DNA from: Amycolatopsis palatopharyngis
Lineage (GTDB): Bacteria > Actinomycetota > Actinomycetes > Mycobacteriales > Pseudonocardiaceae
NCBI RefSeq assembly: GCF_003385185.1
Contig: NZ_PQHZ01000007.1
Location: 150,304 to 214,303 of the forward strand
DNA: 64,000 nt
Reading direction: 5' to 3'
Part shown: positions 28,501-36,943 of the stretch, piece by piece
Layout: each line of letters begins with the position of its first letter
Numbering within the stretch: position 1 is the stretch's first letter
The notes under the pieces: model-generated
The model's database searches: none
Seen by the model: the letters and a program-made list of their open reading frames with translations, nothing else
What the model was told of the DNA's origin: nothing
Translations under genes and position numbers: made by a program

Positions 28501-30147
28501 TTCCTCGCGGATCGCGTCCAGCGGCGGATTGGTCACCTGGGCGAAATGCTGTTTGAAGTAGTCGTAGAGCAGTCGCGACCGCTTGGACAGCACGGCGGGT
28601 GGCGTATCGGTGCCCATCGAGCCGATGGGCTCGGCGCCACGCTCGGCCATCGGCCCGAGCAGGATCTTCAGTTCCTCCTCGGTGTAGCCGAAGGAAAGCT
28701 GACGGCGCAGCACCGAGGCGTGGGTCTGCACGATGTGGTCGCGCTCGGGCAGTTCGGACAGGGAGAGCAGCCCGGCGTGGACCCACTCGTCGTAGGAGCG
28801 CTCCGCGGCGAGGCCCGCCTTCACCTCGTCGTCGTCGACGATGCGGCCCGCCTCGGTGTCCACCAGGAACATCCGGCCCGGCCGCAGCCTGCCCTTGGCG
28901 ACCACGTCGCCCGGCTCGATGTCGAGTACACCTGCTTCGCTGGCCAGCACCACCCGATCGTCGGCGGTCTGCCACCAGCGTGCGGGGCGAAGGCCGTTGC
29001 GGTCGAGTACGGCGCCCACCAGAGCTCCGTCGGTGAAGGTGACACAGGCGGGGCCGTCCCAAGGCTCCATCAGGCTCGCGTGGAACTGGTAGAACGCCCG
29101 GCGGCCCGGGTCCATCGTGGCGTGGTTCTCCCACGCCTCGGGGATCATCATCAGCACGGCGTGAGGCAGCGACCGGCCCCCGAGGTGCAGCAGTTCCAGT
29201 ACCTCGTCGAAGGACGCGGAGTCGGACGCCTCCGGCGAGCAGATCGGGAACAGCCTGTTCAGGTCACCGGGAATCCATCCGGAGGCGAGCAGTGCCTCCC
29301 TGGCCCGCATGCGGTTGCGGTTGCCACGGATCGTGTTGATCTCGCCGTTGTGCGCGACGAACCGGAACGGGTGGGCGAGCGGCCACGACGGGAACGTGTT
29401 GGTGGAGAACCGGCTGTGCACCAGGGCGATGGCACTGGTCAGCCGGTCGTCGCCGAGGTCTGGGAAGAACCTGGCGAGCTGAACCGGCGTCAGCATGCCC
29501 TTGTAGACCAGCGTCCTGGCCGACAGCGAGGGGAAGTAGACACCCTCGGCATGCCCGCCCGCCCTCGGTGTGCCCGGCAGCTCCGCGTGCTCGACCCGCT
29601 TGCGCAGGCAGAAGGCCAGCCGGTCCAGTTCGAGGCCGGCCGGGCGCGATCCGTCGGCCCCCGGTGCACCCGCGACGAACAGCATCGCGAAATGCGGCAT
29701 CACGGATCGGGCGGTGGGACCGATGTCGGCACCCTCGGTGTCGGTCGGGACATCGCGCCAGCCGAGGACGTCGAGTCCCTCCTCCCCGGCGATGCGTTCC
29801 ACCAGCTCGACGGCCGCGGCGCGCAGTTGCTCGTCGGCGGGCAGGAAGGCGATACCCGCGGCGTAGGAGTGCGACCCTGCGTCGTCCGGCTCGGGCAGGT
29901 CGAACGGCACCTCGGCGCGCAGCAGGGCGTCCGGCAGCTGGAGCAGGATGCCCGCACCGTCACCGCTGGTCGGTTCGGCTCCGGAAGCCCCGCGGTGGTC
30001 CAGATTGATCAGCGCCGCAAGGCCGTCGACCACGATCGCGTGTGACCGGCGGCCGCGAACATCGGCCACCATCGCGACACCGCAGGAATCCTGTTCGGTG
30101 CCGGGATCATAAAGGCCGCGCCTGCCCGGGTTCGCGGAGAAGATCAT
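25555..30147 (-). CDS. gltB: Glutamate synthase large subunit
   Basis: The 1530-residue alpha subunit converts glutamine plus 2-oxoglutarate to two glutamates. The class II glutaminase nucleophile is Cys22 after a short propeptide ([16 protein letters not shown]). Downstream are the central and FMN-binding synthase domains ([20 protein letters not shown], then [19 protein letters not shown]), the 3Fe-4S cysteines in [20 protein letters not shown], and the C-terminal GXGXG beta-helix with [11 protein letters not shown] and [20 protein letters not shown] 30147 follows GGAGG. It forms a gltBD operon. Upstream, divergently, lies the cobalamin riboswitch. Confidence 0.96.
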   Translation of the reverse strand: MIFSANPGRRGLYDPGTEQDSCGVAMVADVRGRRSHAIVVDGLAALINLDHRGASGAEPTSGDGAGILLQLPDALLRAEVPFDLPEPDDAGSHSYAAGIAFLPADEQLRAAAVELVERIAGEEGLDVLGWRDVPTDTEGADIGPTARSVMPHFAMLFVAGAPGADGSRPAGLELDRLAFCLRKRVEHAELPGTPRAGGHAEGVYFPSLSARTLVYKGMLTPVQLARFFPDLGDDRLTSAIALVHSRFSTNTFPSWPLAHPFRFVAHNGEINTIRGNRNRMRAREALLASGWIPGDLNRLFPICSPEASDSASFDEVLELLHLGGRSLPHAVLMMIPEAWENHATMDPGRRAFYQFHASLMEPWDGPACVTFTDGALVGAVLDRNGLRPARWWQTADDRVVLASEAGVLDIEPGDVVAKGRLRPGRMFLVDTEAGRIVDDDEVKAGLAAERSYDEWVHAGLLSLSELPERDHIVQTHASVLRRQLSFGYTEEELKILLGPMAERGAEPIGSMGTDTPPAVLSKRSRLLYDYFKQHFAQVTNPPLDAIREELVTSMSRIMGPEQNLLEPAPASCRHIQLPYPVIDNDDLAKLIHINDDGDLPGFSCAVLPGLYEVDGGAEALAAAVERIRREASEAIAGGARILVLSDRDSDHRLAPIPSLLLVSAVHHHLVRTKERLRVALVVETGDAREVHHIALLLGYGAAAVNPYLAFESIEDLIAQDAITGIDAGKAIRNYVTALVKGVLKIMSKMGISTVGAYTAAQAFESFGLAQDVLDEYFTGTISKLGGVGLEVLAEEVARRHRVAYSDNPGSRPYRGLETGGEYAYRREGELHLFSPETVFLLQHASKSRRDEAYRAYVDEVHRLNREGGALRGLFSFRTGQRPPIPVDEVESVESICRRFNTGAMSYGSISMEAHQTLAIAMNQIGGRSNTGEGGEDAERLYDPQRRSAIKQVASGRFGVTSEYLVNADDIQIKMAQGAKPGEGGQLPPNKVYPWIARTRHSTPGVGLISPPPHHDIYSIEDLAQLIHDLKNANEQARIHVKLVSSLGVGTVAAGVSKAHADVVLISGHDGGTGASPMNSLKHAGTPWEIGLAETQQTLLLNGLRDRITVQVDGGMKTGRDVVVAALLGAEEYGFATAPLIVAGCIMMRVCHLDTCPVGVATQNPDLRKRYTGQAEHVVNFFRFVAQEVRETLASLGFRSLDEAVGRADVLDIDEAVEHWKAQGLDLAPIFDLPTASPYGGSRRRVRAQDHGLDHALDRTLIQLAEAALEDAHPVTVELPVRNVNRTVGTLLGSEITRRFGSAGLPTDTIRVTLTGSAGQSLGAFLPPGVTLDLIGDANDYVGKGLSGGRVIVRPDPRAPFAAEQQVIAGNTIAYGATSGEMFLRGKVGERFCVRNSGAVVVAEGVGDHAFEYMTGGRAVVLGPTGRNLAAGMSGGVAYVLELDPGQVNGEMVELLTPEAQDLIWLKEIVERHRDETGSAVAASLLGDWTRRGARFTKVMPRDYQRVLAAASAARAAGRDVDEAMMEAARG

Positions 30148-30294
30148 AGGGACCTCCTGCGTCGTCTTCGTGCTCGTTCCACTGTGCACGGGACGACGAT
30201 GGCCCGCTCGTGAGCGCGACCTTAACACCCCGGAAACACAGCGGCACCTACTCAGACTACGGATTCAGCCGCGTGATCTGTAACGATCTGGATC

Positions 30295-30460
30295 GCTGGT
30301 AGCGTCCACCTGACGCGAAACGGCAGCGAAGTCCGGTGTGACTCCGGCGCTGTCCCGCAACTGTGATGCCCCGGCCACCCTTCGTGAGCCAGGGCCGAGC
30401 CAGGTCGCCTGCCGTTCGCCGACGCCACCCGCCTCCGGCGCAGGGGTGCGGCGTCCAGGA
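30295..30460 (+). promoter_or_regulatory. Cobalamin riboswitch with downstream hairpin
   Basis: The conserved core is visible: GAAGTCCGGTGTGACTCCGG, then GCGCTGTCCCGCAACTGTGA, then GAGCCAGGTCGCCTGCC, the usual order of the adenosylcobalamin aptamer. A closing stem pairs CGGCAG (30321-30326) with CTGCCG (30409-30414). A strong hairpin with arms GACGCC (30421-30426) and GGCGTC (30450-30455) follows as the likely expression platform, about 57 bases before the BtuF-like start. Binding of cobalamin should shut down the uptake operon downstream. The gap 30148-30294 also holds the unrecognised gltB promoter. Confidence 0.9.
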
Positions 30461-30511
30461 CCGTTTCGACGGTAGGGCGCGGTCCCGCGCCACCGATCAG
30501 TCGAGGTCACC

Positions 30512-31486
30512 ATGCCTGTTTCCGTTCCGCGAAGGCGCATGTTCCGGCAACGTCCGCACGCGGCCGCCGCACTCGCCGCGCTCCTGCTCGGTGTGACCGG
30601 CCTCGCCGGCTGCGCCGACCGAGAGGACAGCGCCCCTCAGGAGGCGGCGGACAGCAGCTTCCCCGTCACCGTGCAGGCCGAAGGCGCACCCGCGGTGACC
30701 ATCGAACAGCGCCCCGAGCGGATCGTCTCGCTCTCGCCCTCCGCCACCGAGACGCTGTACGCGGTGGGCGCGGGAGAACAGGTCGTCGCGGTGGACGATC
30801 AGTCCACCCATCCGGAAGAAGCCCCGCGCACCGACCTCTCCGGGCTGAACGTGGATCCGGAGGCGATCCTCACGCACAATCCGGACCTCGTCGTGGTCTA
30901 TGCCGATGCGGACAACAAACTGACCGAGACACTGGGCAAGGCGGGAACGCGGACGCTGGTGCTGCCCGACGCAACCTCCCTGGACGACGCGTACGCGCAG
31001 TTCGAACTGGTCGGCAAGGCCACCGGACACGCGGCGGAAGGCACCGAACTGGCCGCGCGAACCAAGGAGGATCTCGAAAAGATCGTCGCGGACACCCCGA
31101 AACCCGAGCAGCCCCTGACCTACTTCCACGAACTGGACCCGACCTACTACACCGTCACCTCGGCGACCTTCATCGGCGGCGTGTACGAGAAGTTCGGTCT
31201 GGTCAACATCGCCGATGGTGACGACCCCACCGCGTCGAGCGGTTATCCGCAACTGTCCGCCGAGACGATCGTCGAGGCCAATCCCGACCTCGTCTTCCTC
31301 GCCGACGCCCAGTGCTGCGGCCAGACCCCGGAGACGGTCGCTGAGCGGCCCGGCTGGGACACGCTGAGCGCCGTGCGGAAGGACCGGGTCATCGTGCTGG
31401 ACGCCGATGTCGCCTCGCGCTGGAGCCCGAGGGTCGTCGACTTCGCCCGCACGGTGTCGGCGGCTATCGCTCCGGCGAGCAACTGA
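30512..31486 (+). CDS. btuF: Cobalamin ABC transporter substrate-binding lipoprotein
   Basis: The 324-residue lipoprotein has a signal peptide ending in the lipobox LAGC (Cys34), so it is anchored to the outer face of the membrane. RIVSLSPSATETLYAVGAGE and DPEAILTHNPDLVVVYAD are standard for the periplasmic-binding-protein clan III of B12 and iron-siderophore systems, as is WDTLSAVRKDRVIVLDAD near the end. The substrate is assigned to cobalamin because the cobalamin riboswitch lies directly upstream; sequence alone would also fit a siderophore binder. Start ATG 30512 (an alternative is 30539). The permease starts 2 bp after its stop. Confidence 0.88.
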   Translation: MPVSVPRRRMFRQRPHAAAALAALLLGVTGLAGCADREDSAPQEAADSSFPVTVQAEGAPAVTIEQRPERIVSLSPSATETLYAVGAGEQVVAVDDQSTHPEEAPRTDLSGLNVDPEAILTHNPDLVVVYADADNKLTETLGKAGTRTLVLPDATSLDDAYAQFELVGKATGHAAEGTELAARTKEDLEKIVADTPKPEQPLTYFHELDPTYYTVTSATFIGGVYEKFGLVNIADGDDPTASSGYPQLSAETIVEANPDLVFLADAQCCGQTPETVAERPGWDTLSAVRKDRVIVLDADVASRWSPRVVDFARTVSAAIAPASN

Positions 31487-31487
31487 C

Positions 31488-32531
31488 TTGAGTTCCACCC
31501 GCGCTCGCACCACCACCCGGCTGCGGCCACGGACCCTGCTGATCGGCCTGCTGGTCCTGGTCGCGGTCATGCTGCTGGCGCTACTGATCGGCGCGGGCGA
31601 TCTCGGTTGGCGCAGGGTACTGGCCGAGATCGTCGCCCAGCTCAGCGGCGGCACATCGCCGCTGTCCGAGCGAGAGGCCGCGATCGTCTGGCAGATCCGG
31701 TTGCCGCGAGTGGTGCTGGCCGGGCTGGTCGGCGCCGCACTGGCGAGTTCCGGAGCGGCCTTCCAGGGCGTGTTCCGCAATCCGCTGGCCGATCCGTACC
31801 TGCTCGGTGCCGCGGCGGGAGCCGGGATGGCGGCGACCATGGTGGTAGTCCTGGCTCCCGCCGTGAGCGACTGGGTGATCGGACCACTCCAGCTGGCCGC
31901 GTTCGCGGGTGCGCTCGGCGGCGTGGGGCTGAGCTGGATGCTCGGGCGTTCCTCCGGTGGCACCGGCACGGCGACGCTGTTGCTCGCCGGGGTGGCCGTC
32001 GCCTCGTTCCTCACCGCCGTGCAGACCTTCGTGCAGCAGCTCAACACCGAGACGATCAGACAGGTCTACACGTGGACGCTCGGCGGGCTGAACATCAGCA
32101 GCTGGCATGAGGTCTGGCTCGCGCTGCCTTACATCGCCGCATCCGCGGTCGTGCTCTGCGTGTGCGCACGCCTGCTGGACGTGCTGACCCTCGGCGACGC
32201 CGAGGCTTCCTCGCTGGGGGTACGACCTGGCCGGGTGCGATTGCTGCTGCTCGTGGCCGCGTCGCTGGCGACAGCAGCGGCGGTGTCGGTGAGCGGGCTG
32301 ATCGGGTTCGTCGGCATCGTCGTACCTCACCTCGTGCGCATGCTGGCCGGCGCCTCCTACCGCGTCATCATCCCGATGTCGCTGATCGGAGGCGCCGCCT
32401 TTCTCGTCGTGGCCGACCACGTCGCCAGGACGATCATGCCCGGCGAGCTCCCACTGGGCGTGGTGACCGCGTTCGCCGGTGCGCCGTTCTTCGTGCTGGT
32501 GCTGCGCACAGCCAAGGTGAGGTCGCTGTGA
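31488..32531 (+). CDS. btuC: FecCD-type ABC permease (cobalamin)
   Basis: The 347-residue membrane protein has about ten helices of the FecCD/BtuC type. IRLPRVVLAGLVGAALASSG and FQGVFRNPLADPYLLGAAAG are the family signatures near helices 2-3, and GLIGFVGIVVPHLVRMLAGA is the cytosolic coupling-helix region that contacts the ATPase. I take TTG 31488, in frame and 2 bp after the btuF stop. The gene overlaps btuD by the GTGA quartet. Homodimer in the importer complex. Confidence 0.88.
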   Translation: MSSTRARTTTRLRPRTLLIGLLVLVAVMLLALLIGAGDLGWRRVLAEIVAQLSGGTSPLSEREAAIVWQIRLPRVVLAGLVGAALASSGAAFQGVFRNPLADPYLLGAAAGAGMAATMVVVLAPAVSDWVIGPLQLAAFAGALGGVGLSWMLGRSSGGTGTATLLLAGVAVASFLTAVQTFVQQLNTETIRQVYTWTLGGLNISSWHEVWLALPYIAASAVVLCVCARLLDVLTLGDAEASSLGVRPGRVRLLLLVAASLATAAAVSVSGLIGFVGIVVPHLVRMLAGASYRVIIPMSLIGGAAFLVVADHVARTIMPGELPLGVVTAFAGAPFFVLVLRTAKVRSL

Positions 32532-33313
32532 CCGCGCTGCGGCTGCGGGGCGTACAGGCGGGCTACTCCGGAAAACCTGTGGTGCGCGGGGTTTCCCTGG
32601 ACGTTCCGGTCGGCGGCTGGCTCGCGATCATCGGTCCGAACGGCGCGGGAAAGTCCACTTTGCTCAAGGCGATCGCGGGCATCGCGGACTTCACGGGCGA
32701 CATCGTCCTGCACGACAAACCGGCAGCCGAGCTGTCCCACAGGGAACGGGCTCGCGAGGTCGGCTACTCGCCGCAGAACCCAGCGCTGCCCGACGGCCTG
32801 ACCGTCACTGACTACGTTCTACTCGGTCGCACCCCGCACCTCGGCAGACTCGCAAGGGAATCCTCCCACGACCTGTCCACTGTGGACGAAGTTCTGCATC
32901 GGCTCGATCTCGGCGACCTCGCGGGACGGCCGCTGCGCACACTGTCCGGCGGGGAACGGCAGCGTGCCGTTCTGGCACGGGTACTCACCCAGCAGACCAG
33001 GCTGCTGCTGCTCGACGAGCCGACCACCGGGCTGGACATCGGTCACGCGCAGGCGCTACTGGAGCGTCTCGACCGGCTACGCCGCGAGGACGGGAGCACG
33101 GTCGTGACCACACTGCATGACCTCACGTTCGCCGCGCAGTACGCCGACCAGTTGCTGTTGCTCGACGGTGGTGACGTGGTGGCGGCAGGGCCACCGGCCG
33201 AGGTGCTCACCGCCGAGCGGCTCGCCCGGCATTACGACGCTACGGCGGAGGTGCTGACATCCGGCCATGGCCATCCAGTGATCACCCCCGTTCGCCCCTT
33301 CCATAAAAACTAG
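32528..33313 (+). CDS. btuD: ABC transporter ATP-binding protein (cobalamin)
   Basis: The 261-residue ATPase energises the importer. Walker A is [19 protein letters not shown], the signature is [16 protein letters not shown], Walker B is [14 protein letters not shown], and the switch histidine is in [17 protein letters not shown] start at 32528 within the stop of the permease (GTGA), the normal coupling for such operons. Its stop codon overlaps a KstR-like palindrome that precedes the next gene, marking a likely end of the transcription unit. Confidence 0.9.
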   Translation: MTALRLRGVQAGYSGKPVVRGVSLDVPVGGWLAIIGPNGAGKSTLLKAIAGIADFTGDIVLHDKPAAELSHRERAREVGYSPQNPALPDGLTVTDYVLLGRTPHLGRLARESSHDLSTVDEVLHRLDLGDLAGRPLRTLSGGERQRAVLARVLTQQTRLLLLDEPTTGLDIGHAQALLERLDRLRREDGSTVVTTLHDLTFAAQYADQLLLLDGGDVVAAGPPAEVLTAERLARHYDATAEVLTSGHGHPVITPVRPFHKN

Positions 33314-33324
33314 AACCTGTTACA
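33311..33324. promoter_or_regulatory. KstR-like operator candidate
   Basis: TAGAACCTGTTACA fits the KstR half-site pattern T-NN-AAC-NN-GTT-NN-A exactly. It ends 9 bp before the SDR start codon. KstR controls cholesterol/steroid catabolism genes in mycolata and relatives; here it would control the SDR and the following reductase-like gene. A single short motif can arise by chance, so confidence is moderate. Confidence 0.4.
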
Positions 33325-33333
33325 TTTCCAGGC

Positions 33334-34128
33334 ATGATCCTGGACCGTTTCCGGCTCCCCGGCTCCGTCGCCGTCGTCACCGGTGCCGGGCGCGGCATCG
33401 GCGCGGCGACCGCGATCGCCCTGGCCGAGGCGGGCGCGGACGTCGTGCTCTCGGCTCGCACCGAGGACCAGCTCGGCGAGGTGGCCGAACGCATCGCCGC
33501 CACCGGCCGCAAGGCCCACGTCGTGGCCGCCGACCTCACCGACACCGAGGCCGCAGCCGGGCTCGCCGACGCCGCGATGAGCGCCTTCGGCAGGCTCGAC
33601 GTGGTGGTCAACAACGTCGGCGGCAGCATTCCGTGCCCGCTGGCAGACACCTCTGTGCAGTACCTGGAAGAGGCCTTCCACTTCAACGTCTCCACCGCGC
33701 ACGCCCTGACCAAGGCCGCCGTGCCACTCATGCTCGATGGCGAACGGCCCGGCGGTTCGGTCGTGAACATCTCCTCGGTCATGGGCCGGGTGGCCGGACG
33801 CGGCTTCCTCGCCTACGGCACGGCGAAGGCCGCGCTCGCGCACTACACGCGGCTCGCCGCGGCCGATCTCGCGCCCCGAATCCGGGTCAACGCCATCGCG
33901 GTCGGCTCGGTCGCGACCTCGGCCCTCGACGTGGTCCTGAACAACGACGAGGTGCGCACCAAGATGGAGTCGTCGACGCCGATGCGCGCCATCGGTGAAC
34001 CGGAGGACATCGCGGCGACCGCGGTGTTCCTCGCCTCCCGAGCGGGTGGCTACCTCACCGGCAAGGTGCTGGAGGTCGACGGCGGCCTGCAGGCACCCAA
34101 CCTCGAACTGGGTCTGCCCGATCTGTAG
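33334..34128 (+). CDS. SDR-family oxidoreductase
   Basis: This 264-residue classical short-chain dehydrogenase has the cofactor motif [20 protein letters not shown], the NNVGG strand motif, catalytic serine in [13 protein letters not shown] and the Tyr-x3-Lys pair in [13 protein letters not shown]. The Arg of [10 protein letters not shown] suggests NADP(H). The end [15 protein letters not shown] is normal. It is followed 8 bp later by a dihydrodipicolinate reductase-like gene with AGGAGG, so they were one operon before the prophage interrupted the latter. Substrate unknown; a steroid or lipid substrate is suggested only by the KstR-like motif. Confidence 0.88.
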   Translation: MILDRFRLPGSVAVVTGAGRGIGAATAIALAEAGADVVLSARTEDQLGEVAERIAATGRKAHVVAADLTDTEAAAGLADAAMSAFGRLDVVVNNVGGSIPCPLADTSVQYLEEAFHFNVSTAHALTKAAVPLMLDGERPGGSVVNISSVMGRVAGRGFLAYGTAKAALAHYTRLAAADLAPRIRVNAIAVGSVATSALDVVLNNDEVRTKMESSTPMRAIGEPEDIAATAVFLASRAGGYLTGKVLEVDGGLQAPNLELGLPDL

Positions 34129-34136
34129 GAGGTTTC

Positions 34137-34685
34137 GTGACAAAGCCCTATCGAGTGGTGCAGTGGAGCACCGGCAACGTCGGCCGCAACGCCATCGCCG
34201 GTATCGATGCCCGGCCCGATCTCGAACTGGTCGGCGTGTGGGTATCGGATCCGGCCAAGGCGGGCAGGGACGCGGGTGAGCTCGCCGGGCTCGGTCGCGA
34301 TCTCGGGGTGCCGGCCACCGACAACGCCGACGAACTGCTGGCGCTGCGGCCGGACTGCGTCGTCTACACCGCTATGGCCGACGACCGGATTCCCGAGGCG
34401 ATCGAGGATCTGCGACGCATCCTGCGCGCTGGAGTCAACGTCGTGTCCAGCAGTCCGGTGTTCCTGCAGTTCCCGGATGGCGTCGTACCGGACGAGGTCA
34501 GCGGGCCGGTCCGGGACGCGGCAGCCGAGGGCGGCGTGTCCCTGTGGGTGAACGGAGTGGACCCCGGGTTCGCCAACGACTGGCTGCCGCTGGTCCTCAC
34601 TGGAGTGTGTGAGCGCATCGACGAGGTGCGCTGCCTGGAGATTCTGGACTACAGCACCTATGACAACGCTACGCCTTACGAGTAG
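34137..34685 (+). pseudogene. Dihydrodipicolinate reductase-like gene, truncated by the prophage
   Basis: Only 182 residues of a protein family usually near 350 residues remain. The N-terminal Rossmann domain is intact: VVQWSTGNVGRNAIAGI with the GxxGxxG loop, CVVYTAMADDR and NVVSSSPVFLQFPDG, then GVDPGFANDWLPLVLTG. Homology runs through EILDYSTYDNAT and then ends in four foreign residues and a stop at 34685. GTG start at 34137 after TAGGAGG. The missing C-terminal half presumably lies on the far side of the prophage. Such proteins are NAD(P)H-dependent amine dehydrogenase- or DapB-like; the true DapB is not implied. Function is probably lost in the lysogen. Confidence 0.8.
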
Positions 34686-34690
34686 CACCA
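34660..34690. other. Prophage-chromosome junction (attL candidate)
   Basis: Coding similarity of the reductase-like gene breaks at about 34,671, after the codons for DYSTYDNAT. A small inverted repeat, GCTAC (34668-34672) and GTAGC (34682-34686) around nine bases, straddles the break, as expected of recombinase half-sites. No tRNA gene is here. The exact core needs the right junction. Confidence 0.5.
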
Positions 34691-34776
34691 GGGTTGACCT
34701 GCGGTGAGGGAGTCAGACTAGCGGCGCGCATCGTCGGGAGACAGAAGCGCCGCCGCTCCTCACCGAGGAGCCCCCC

Positions 34777-34983
34777 ATGCGCATCCGCGCCTACCTGTGG
34801 CCCGCCGCTGGCCAGTCAACCCACGCCCGCGTCGTCGACTCTCGCGGTTGGCGAATCGCCCGCATCTTCGCCTACCCGATCCTCGCCGGTCTCGCCGTCG
34901 TGATCTTCACGGGCTTCATCAACCCCACCCTGATGCACTCGGACGTCACGCCCGAGGGCGCACAGGTGGTGGAGGTCCGATGA
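34777..34983 (+). CDS. Small phage membrane protein
   Basis: This 68-residue protein has one predicted membrane helix, IFAYPILAGLAVVIFTGFIN, after a basic N-terminal part. No family is recognised. It is the first gene of a three-gene set in which stop and start codons overlap as ATGA, next to the phage end. A -35-like TTGACC lies at 34694-34699. It could be a membrane-acting exclusion or lysogeny factor; that is speculation. Confidence 0.55.
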   Translation: MRIRAYLWPAAGQSTHARVVDSRGWRIARIFAYPILAGLAVVIFTGFINPTLMHSDVTPEGAQVVEVR

Positions 34984-35141
34984 TCGAGGAAGAGTACGCG
35001 CGACTGGCTGGCCAGGTCGCTTTCCTGGTCGGGTACTACGACTACCGGGGGTCTGTGCCTGTCGAGCTGCTCCAGGTGGCGCTCAACGATGGCGACGTGC
35101 GCCAGGCAGTGAAGGACCACGCGAAGGCGGAGGGCACATGA
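34980..35141 (+). CDS. Small phage protein, function unknown
   Basis: This 53-residue acidic protein (begins MIEEEYARLAGQVAFLVGYY) overlaps the upstream stop by ATGA and is in turn overlapped by the next gene. It appears helical and soluble. No family recognised. The tight coupling supports it as a real gene despite its size. Confidence 0.5.
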   Translation: MIEEEYARLAGQVAFLVGYYDYRGSVPVELLQVALNDGDVRQAVKDHAKAEGT

Positions 35142-35260
35142 TCCGCCGGTTCTTCCGCACCGTCGCCGACGTGGTCGTGACGATCGGCGTGCACCTTGGC
35201 ATCGTCCGCTGGCCACGGGAGAGGCCACGGTGGCCACGCTCCGACCACGACAGGCGCTGA
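35138..35260 (+). CDS. Very small basic phage protein
   Basis: This 40-residue product (begins MIRRFFRTVADVVVTIGVHL) starts in the preceding stop by ATGA and is rich in Arg and Trp at the end, with an amphipathic or membrane-seeking N-terminal helix. A strong terminator begins 8 bp after its stop, so it is the last gene of the left-end operon. Function unknown. Confidence 0.45.
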   Translation: MIRRFFRTVADVVVTIGVHLGIVRWPRERPRWPRSDHDRR

Positions 35261-35267
35261 AACGAGA

Positions 35268-35300
35268 GCGGCCCCCTGGAGTGTGTGTCCAGGGGGCCGC
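35268..35300. terminator. Strong hairpin between left-end operon and DUF397 gene
   Basis: GCGGCCCCCTGGA (35268-35280) and TCCAGGGGGCCGC (35288-35300) form a perfect 13-bp stem with a 7-base loop between two convergent units, so it can serve both. Confidence 0.85.
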
Positions 35301-35313
35301 CGCATTGGTGTGG

Positions 35314-35499
35314 CTAGGCGCGCTTCACGCTCGCAGTGAACGATCGCCAAGCGGCCGATGTGAGCGCCAAGGAGCCACCGGTACGGTCCTTCGTGTCGCG
35401 AACCATGGCGGAGTGGCTATATGCGACCTCGACGCAGTTGGTTTCGGTGCTGCTGTAACTCGACTTGCGCCACGTGTCGGGGTCGCGCGGTATGGTCAT
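35314..35499 (-). CDS. DUF397 domain protein
   Basis: This 61-residue protein is a DUF397 member: the pattern WRKSSYSSTETNCVEVAYS then VRDTKDRTGGSLALTSAAWR is diagnostic. In actinobacteria DUF397 genes usually pair with XRE/DUF5753 regulators (as in the whiJ/bldB-type systems) and the small partner is thought to modulate the regulator. Here it overlaps the XRE gene by ATGA (35496-35499), so the pair is translated together. Within a prophage it is a candidate modulator of lysogeny. Confidence 0.9.
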   Translation of the reverse strand: MTIPRDPDTWRKSSYSSTETNCVEVAYSHSAMVRDTKDRTGGSLALTSAAWRSFTASVKRA

Positions 35500-36347
35500 G
35501 TCGTCGTCTCCAATTCAGTGATGACATCGGCGATGAGCCCCTTGGATGCGGTGGGGCTCATCGCCACTTCTTTCACCCTATCCACGGCATCCCGGTACGC
35601 GTTCACGTCGTCCGGTTCGTGGAAGAACAGTCCAGCGCGGCGGTTCTCGAGGTGCACGATCGGCGGCTGGTGATCAGAGTCGACCAGCACGAACGGGCCC
35701 TCGACTGCAGGCGACCATCCCGCGGTGGCGGGCACCACCCGCAGGTCCACATTCGGCAGGTCCGCGAACTTCACCAGATGGTGCAGCTGGTCGAGCACCA
35801 CCAGACGTCCGCCGATCTCCTGCCGAAGCGCGGCCTCACCGATGAGCGCCAACAGCCTCACCGGGTCGCGGCGGGTCAGCACTTCCCGCCGGCCGACGCG
35901 CACCGCTACACGCGTCTCGATCTGGCTCGACGCGACACCACCGGCGATCATGATGGCCCGGGCGTAGTCCGCGGTTTGCAGCAGCCCGGGGATCAGCAGC
36001 GGGGACACGTCGGTGATCTGGGTGGCGGTGCGTTCGAAGTCCAACAGTGCCGCCATTTGCCGTTCACGGTCCGCGCTCCTGATCGACAGCCAGTGCGGGT
36101 CGTCGCTACCGCGGGCCAGCTCCAGGAGCTCGGCGCGCTCGTCGCCGTTGACACCCAGCACTCCGAGGACGGAGGCGACGTCTTCGGTTTGAGGTGAGCG
36201 TGAGCCGGTCTCCCACCTAGACAGCGCACTGTGGGAGATGCCCATCTGCTCGGCCAGGCCACGCACGGAGTAGCCAGCGGCTTCGCGCTTTTCACGGAGT
36301 CTCGCTCCGAGCGCGCGGGCCTTCGGGGTGCCAGTGGTGCCAGACAT
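35496..36347 (-). CDS. XRE-family regulator with DUF5753 domain
   Basis: The 283-residue protein has an N-terminal helix-turn-helix, GARLREKREAAGYSVRGLAE then QMGISHSALSRWETGSRSPQ, and a long C-terminal DUF5753 ligand/partner domain (from about residue 95: QITDVSPLLIPGLLQTADYA ... FVLVDSDHQPPIVHLENRRA). I start it at ATG 36347; a TATGAT hexamer 7 bp upstream suggests a leaderless transcript. It is divergent from the gene at 36491 and coupled to the DUF397 gene. As the only XRE protein near this end it is the best candidate for a repressor of the prophage, though this family more often regulates development. Confidence 0.88.
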   Translation of the reverse strand: MSGTTGTPKARALGARLREKREAAGYSVRGLAEQMGISHSALSRWETGSRSPQTEDVASVLGVLGVNGDERAELLELARGSDDPHWLSIRSADRERQMAALLDFERTATQITDVSPLLIPGLLQTADYARAIMIAGGVASSQIETRVAVRVGRREVLTRRDPVRLLALIGEAALRQEIGGRLVVLDQLHHLVKFADLPNVDLRVVPATAGWSPAVEGPFVLVDSDHQPPIVHLENRRAGLFFHEPDDVNAYRDAVDRVKEVAMSPTASKGLIADVITELETTT

Positions 36348-36443
36348 GCACCACATCATAGGGGAACCGAAACCAGGTGGTTGCGTGTCACTCGGATGGT
36401 GCATTGCCCTGCACGGTGACAGCGGTGACACTAGTGTGGCACC
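36346..36443. promoter_or_regulatory. Divergent control region of the XRE gene
   Basis: On the minus strand TATGAT (36360-36355) precedes the XRE ATG by seven bases. Between the divergent starts lie an ATGCACC/GGTGCAT inverted pair (36346-36352 and 36397-36403) and a perfect ACACTAGTGT palindrome (36428-36437), which also contains a TAGTGT hexamer reading toward the gene at 36491. These are plausible operators for the XRE protein. Confidence 0.45.
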
Positions 36444-36490
36444 GCGGCACCACTGGTCAGCCAGAGACAGCCTACCGGGGAGGCGATCAC

Positions 36491-36721
36491 ATGGGCACAC
36501 CAGAGTGGAAGTCCTTCACGGTCACCAACGCGCGCACCGGATCCGGGCGACGTATCGCGATCAAGACCGGTGTCGCCGTAGTCGGCAACGCGGAGCATTT
36601 CGCGGTCGCGATCGACGACGCACCCCCCGTCCTGGTCGACCTGGAAGACGGGAAACGTCTGGCCGCGAACATCTATGTGGGGCTGGCCGAGAAGGACAAG
36701 CGCGACCGGGAGCAGCGATGA
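36491..36721 (+). CDS. Small phage protein, function unknown
   Basis: This 76-residue protein starts at ATG 36491 after GGGGAGG and begins MGTPEWKSFTVTNARTGSGR. It looks like an alpha/beta protein with no known motif. It is divergent from the XRE regulator and overlaps the next gene by ATGA, so it heads a small operon that the regulator may control. Confidence 0.6.
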   Translation: MGTPEWKSFTVTNARTGSGRRIAIKTGVAVVGNAEHFAVAIDDAPPVLVDLEDGKRLAANIYVGLAEKDKRDREQR

Positions 36722-36943
36722 CTCTCCGATGGCAGCAGGCCGAAGGCAAACGGCACGCACTCGACATCAACAGTGGCCACCCCCAGCCAGGCGTGGAGTT
36801 CCGGGCACTGTGCGGAGCGGAGGTCACCCCGAAACGGGGGGACTGCCACCGAGCCCGGCGGGAAGTGGTTGGACCCCACCTGCTGGGACTGCGACCGGGT
36901 GTGGCGGGAGATAGAGCACTTCCCGAAGTTGGTGGCGCCATGA
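36718..36943 (+). pseudogene. Zinc-finger protein gene with a +1 frameshift in a G run
   Basis: Frame 1 starts at ATG 36718 and encodes MTLRWQQAEGKRHALDINSG through FRALCGAEVTPKRG; after the six-G run at 36836-36841 the matching continuation lies in the +1 frame: ATEPGGKWLDPTCWDCDRVW and REIEHFPKLVAP, ending at 36943. Together they make the His-Cys-Cys-x-x-Cys small zinc-finger protein common in Pseudonocardiaceae (about 74 residues). The +1 frame stop overlaps the next ATG by ATGA, as do its neighbours, which shows that frame to be ancestral. One extra G, a sequencing error, or real slippage would explain it. Confidence 0.65.

Noticed and set aside
26620..30045. Long open frame (over 1100 codons) on the plus strand opposite gltB
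   Set aside because: It mirrors the codon pattern of gltB; long antisense frames are routine in high-GC DNA, and its translation has no recognisable domain.
34600..34780. tRNA gene as phage attachment site
   Set aside because: No cloverleaf-like sequence or TTCGANNC arm is visible at the junction; the break is in a protein gene.
36404..36437. TTGCCC/TAGTGT promoter for the gene at 36491
   Set aside because: The spacer would be 22 bp, too long for a normal sigma-70-type promoter.
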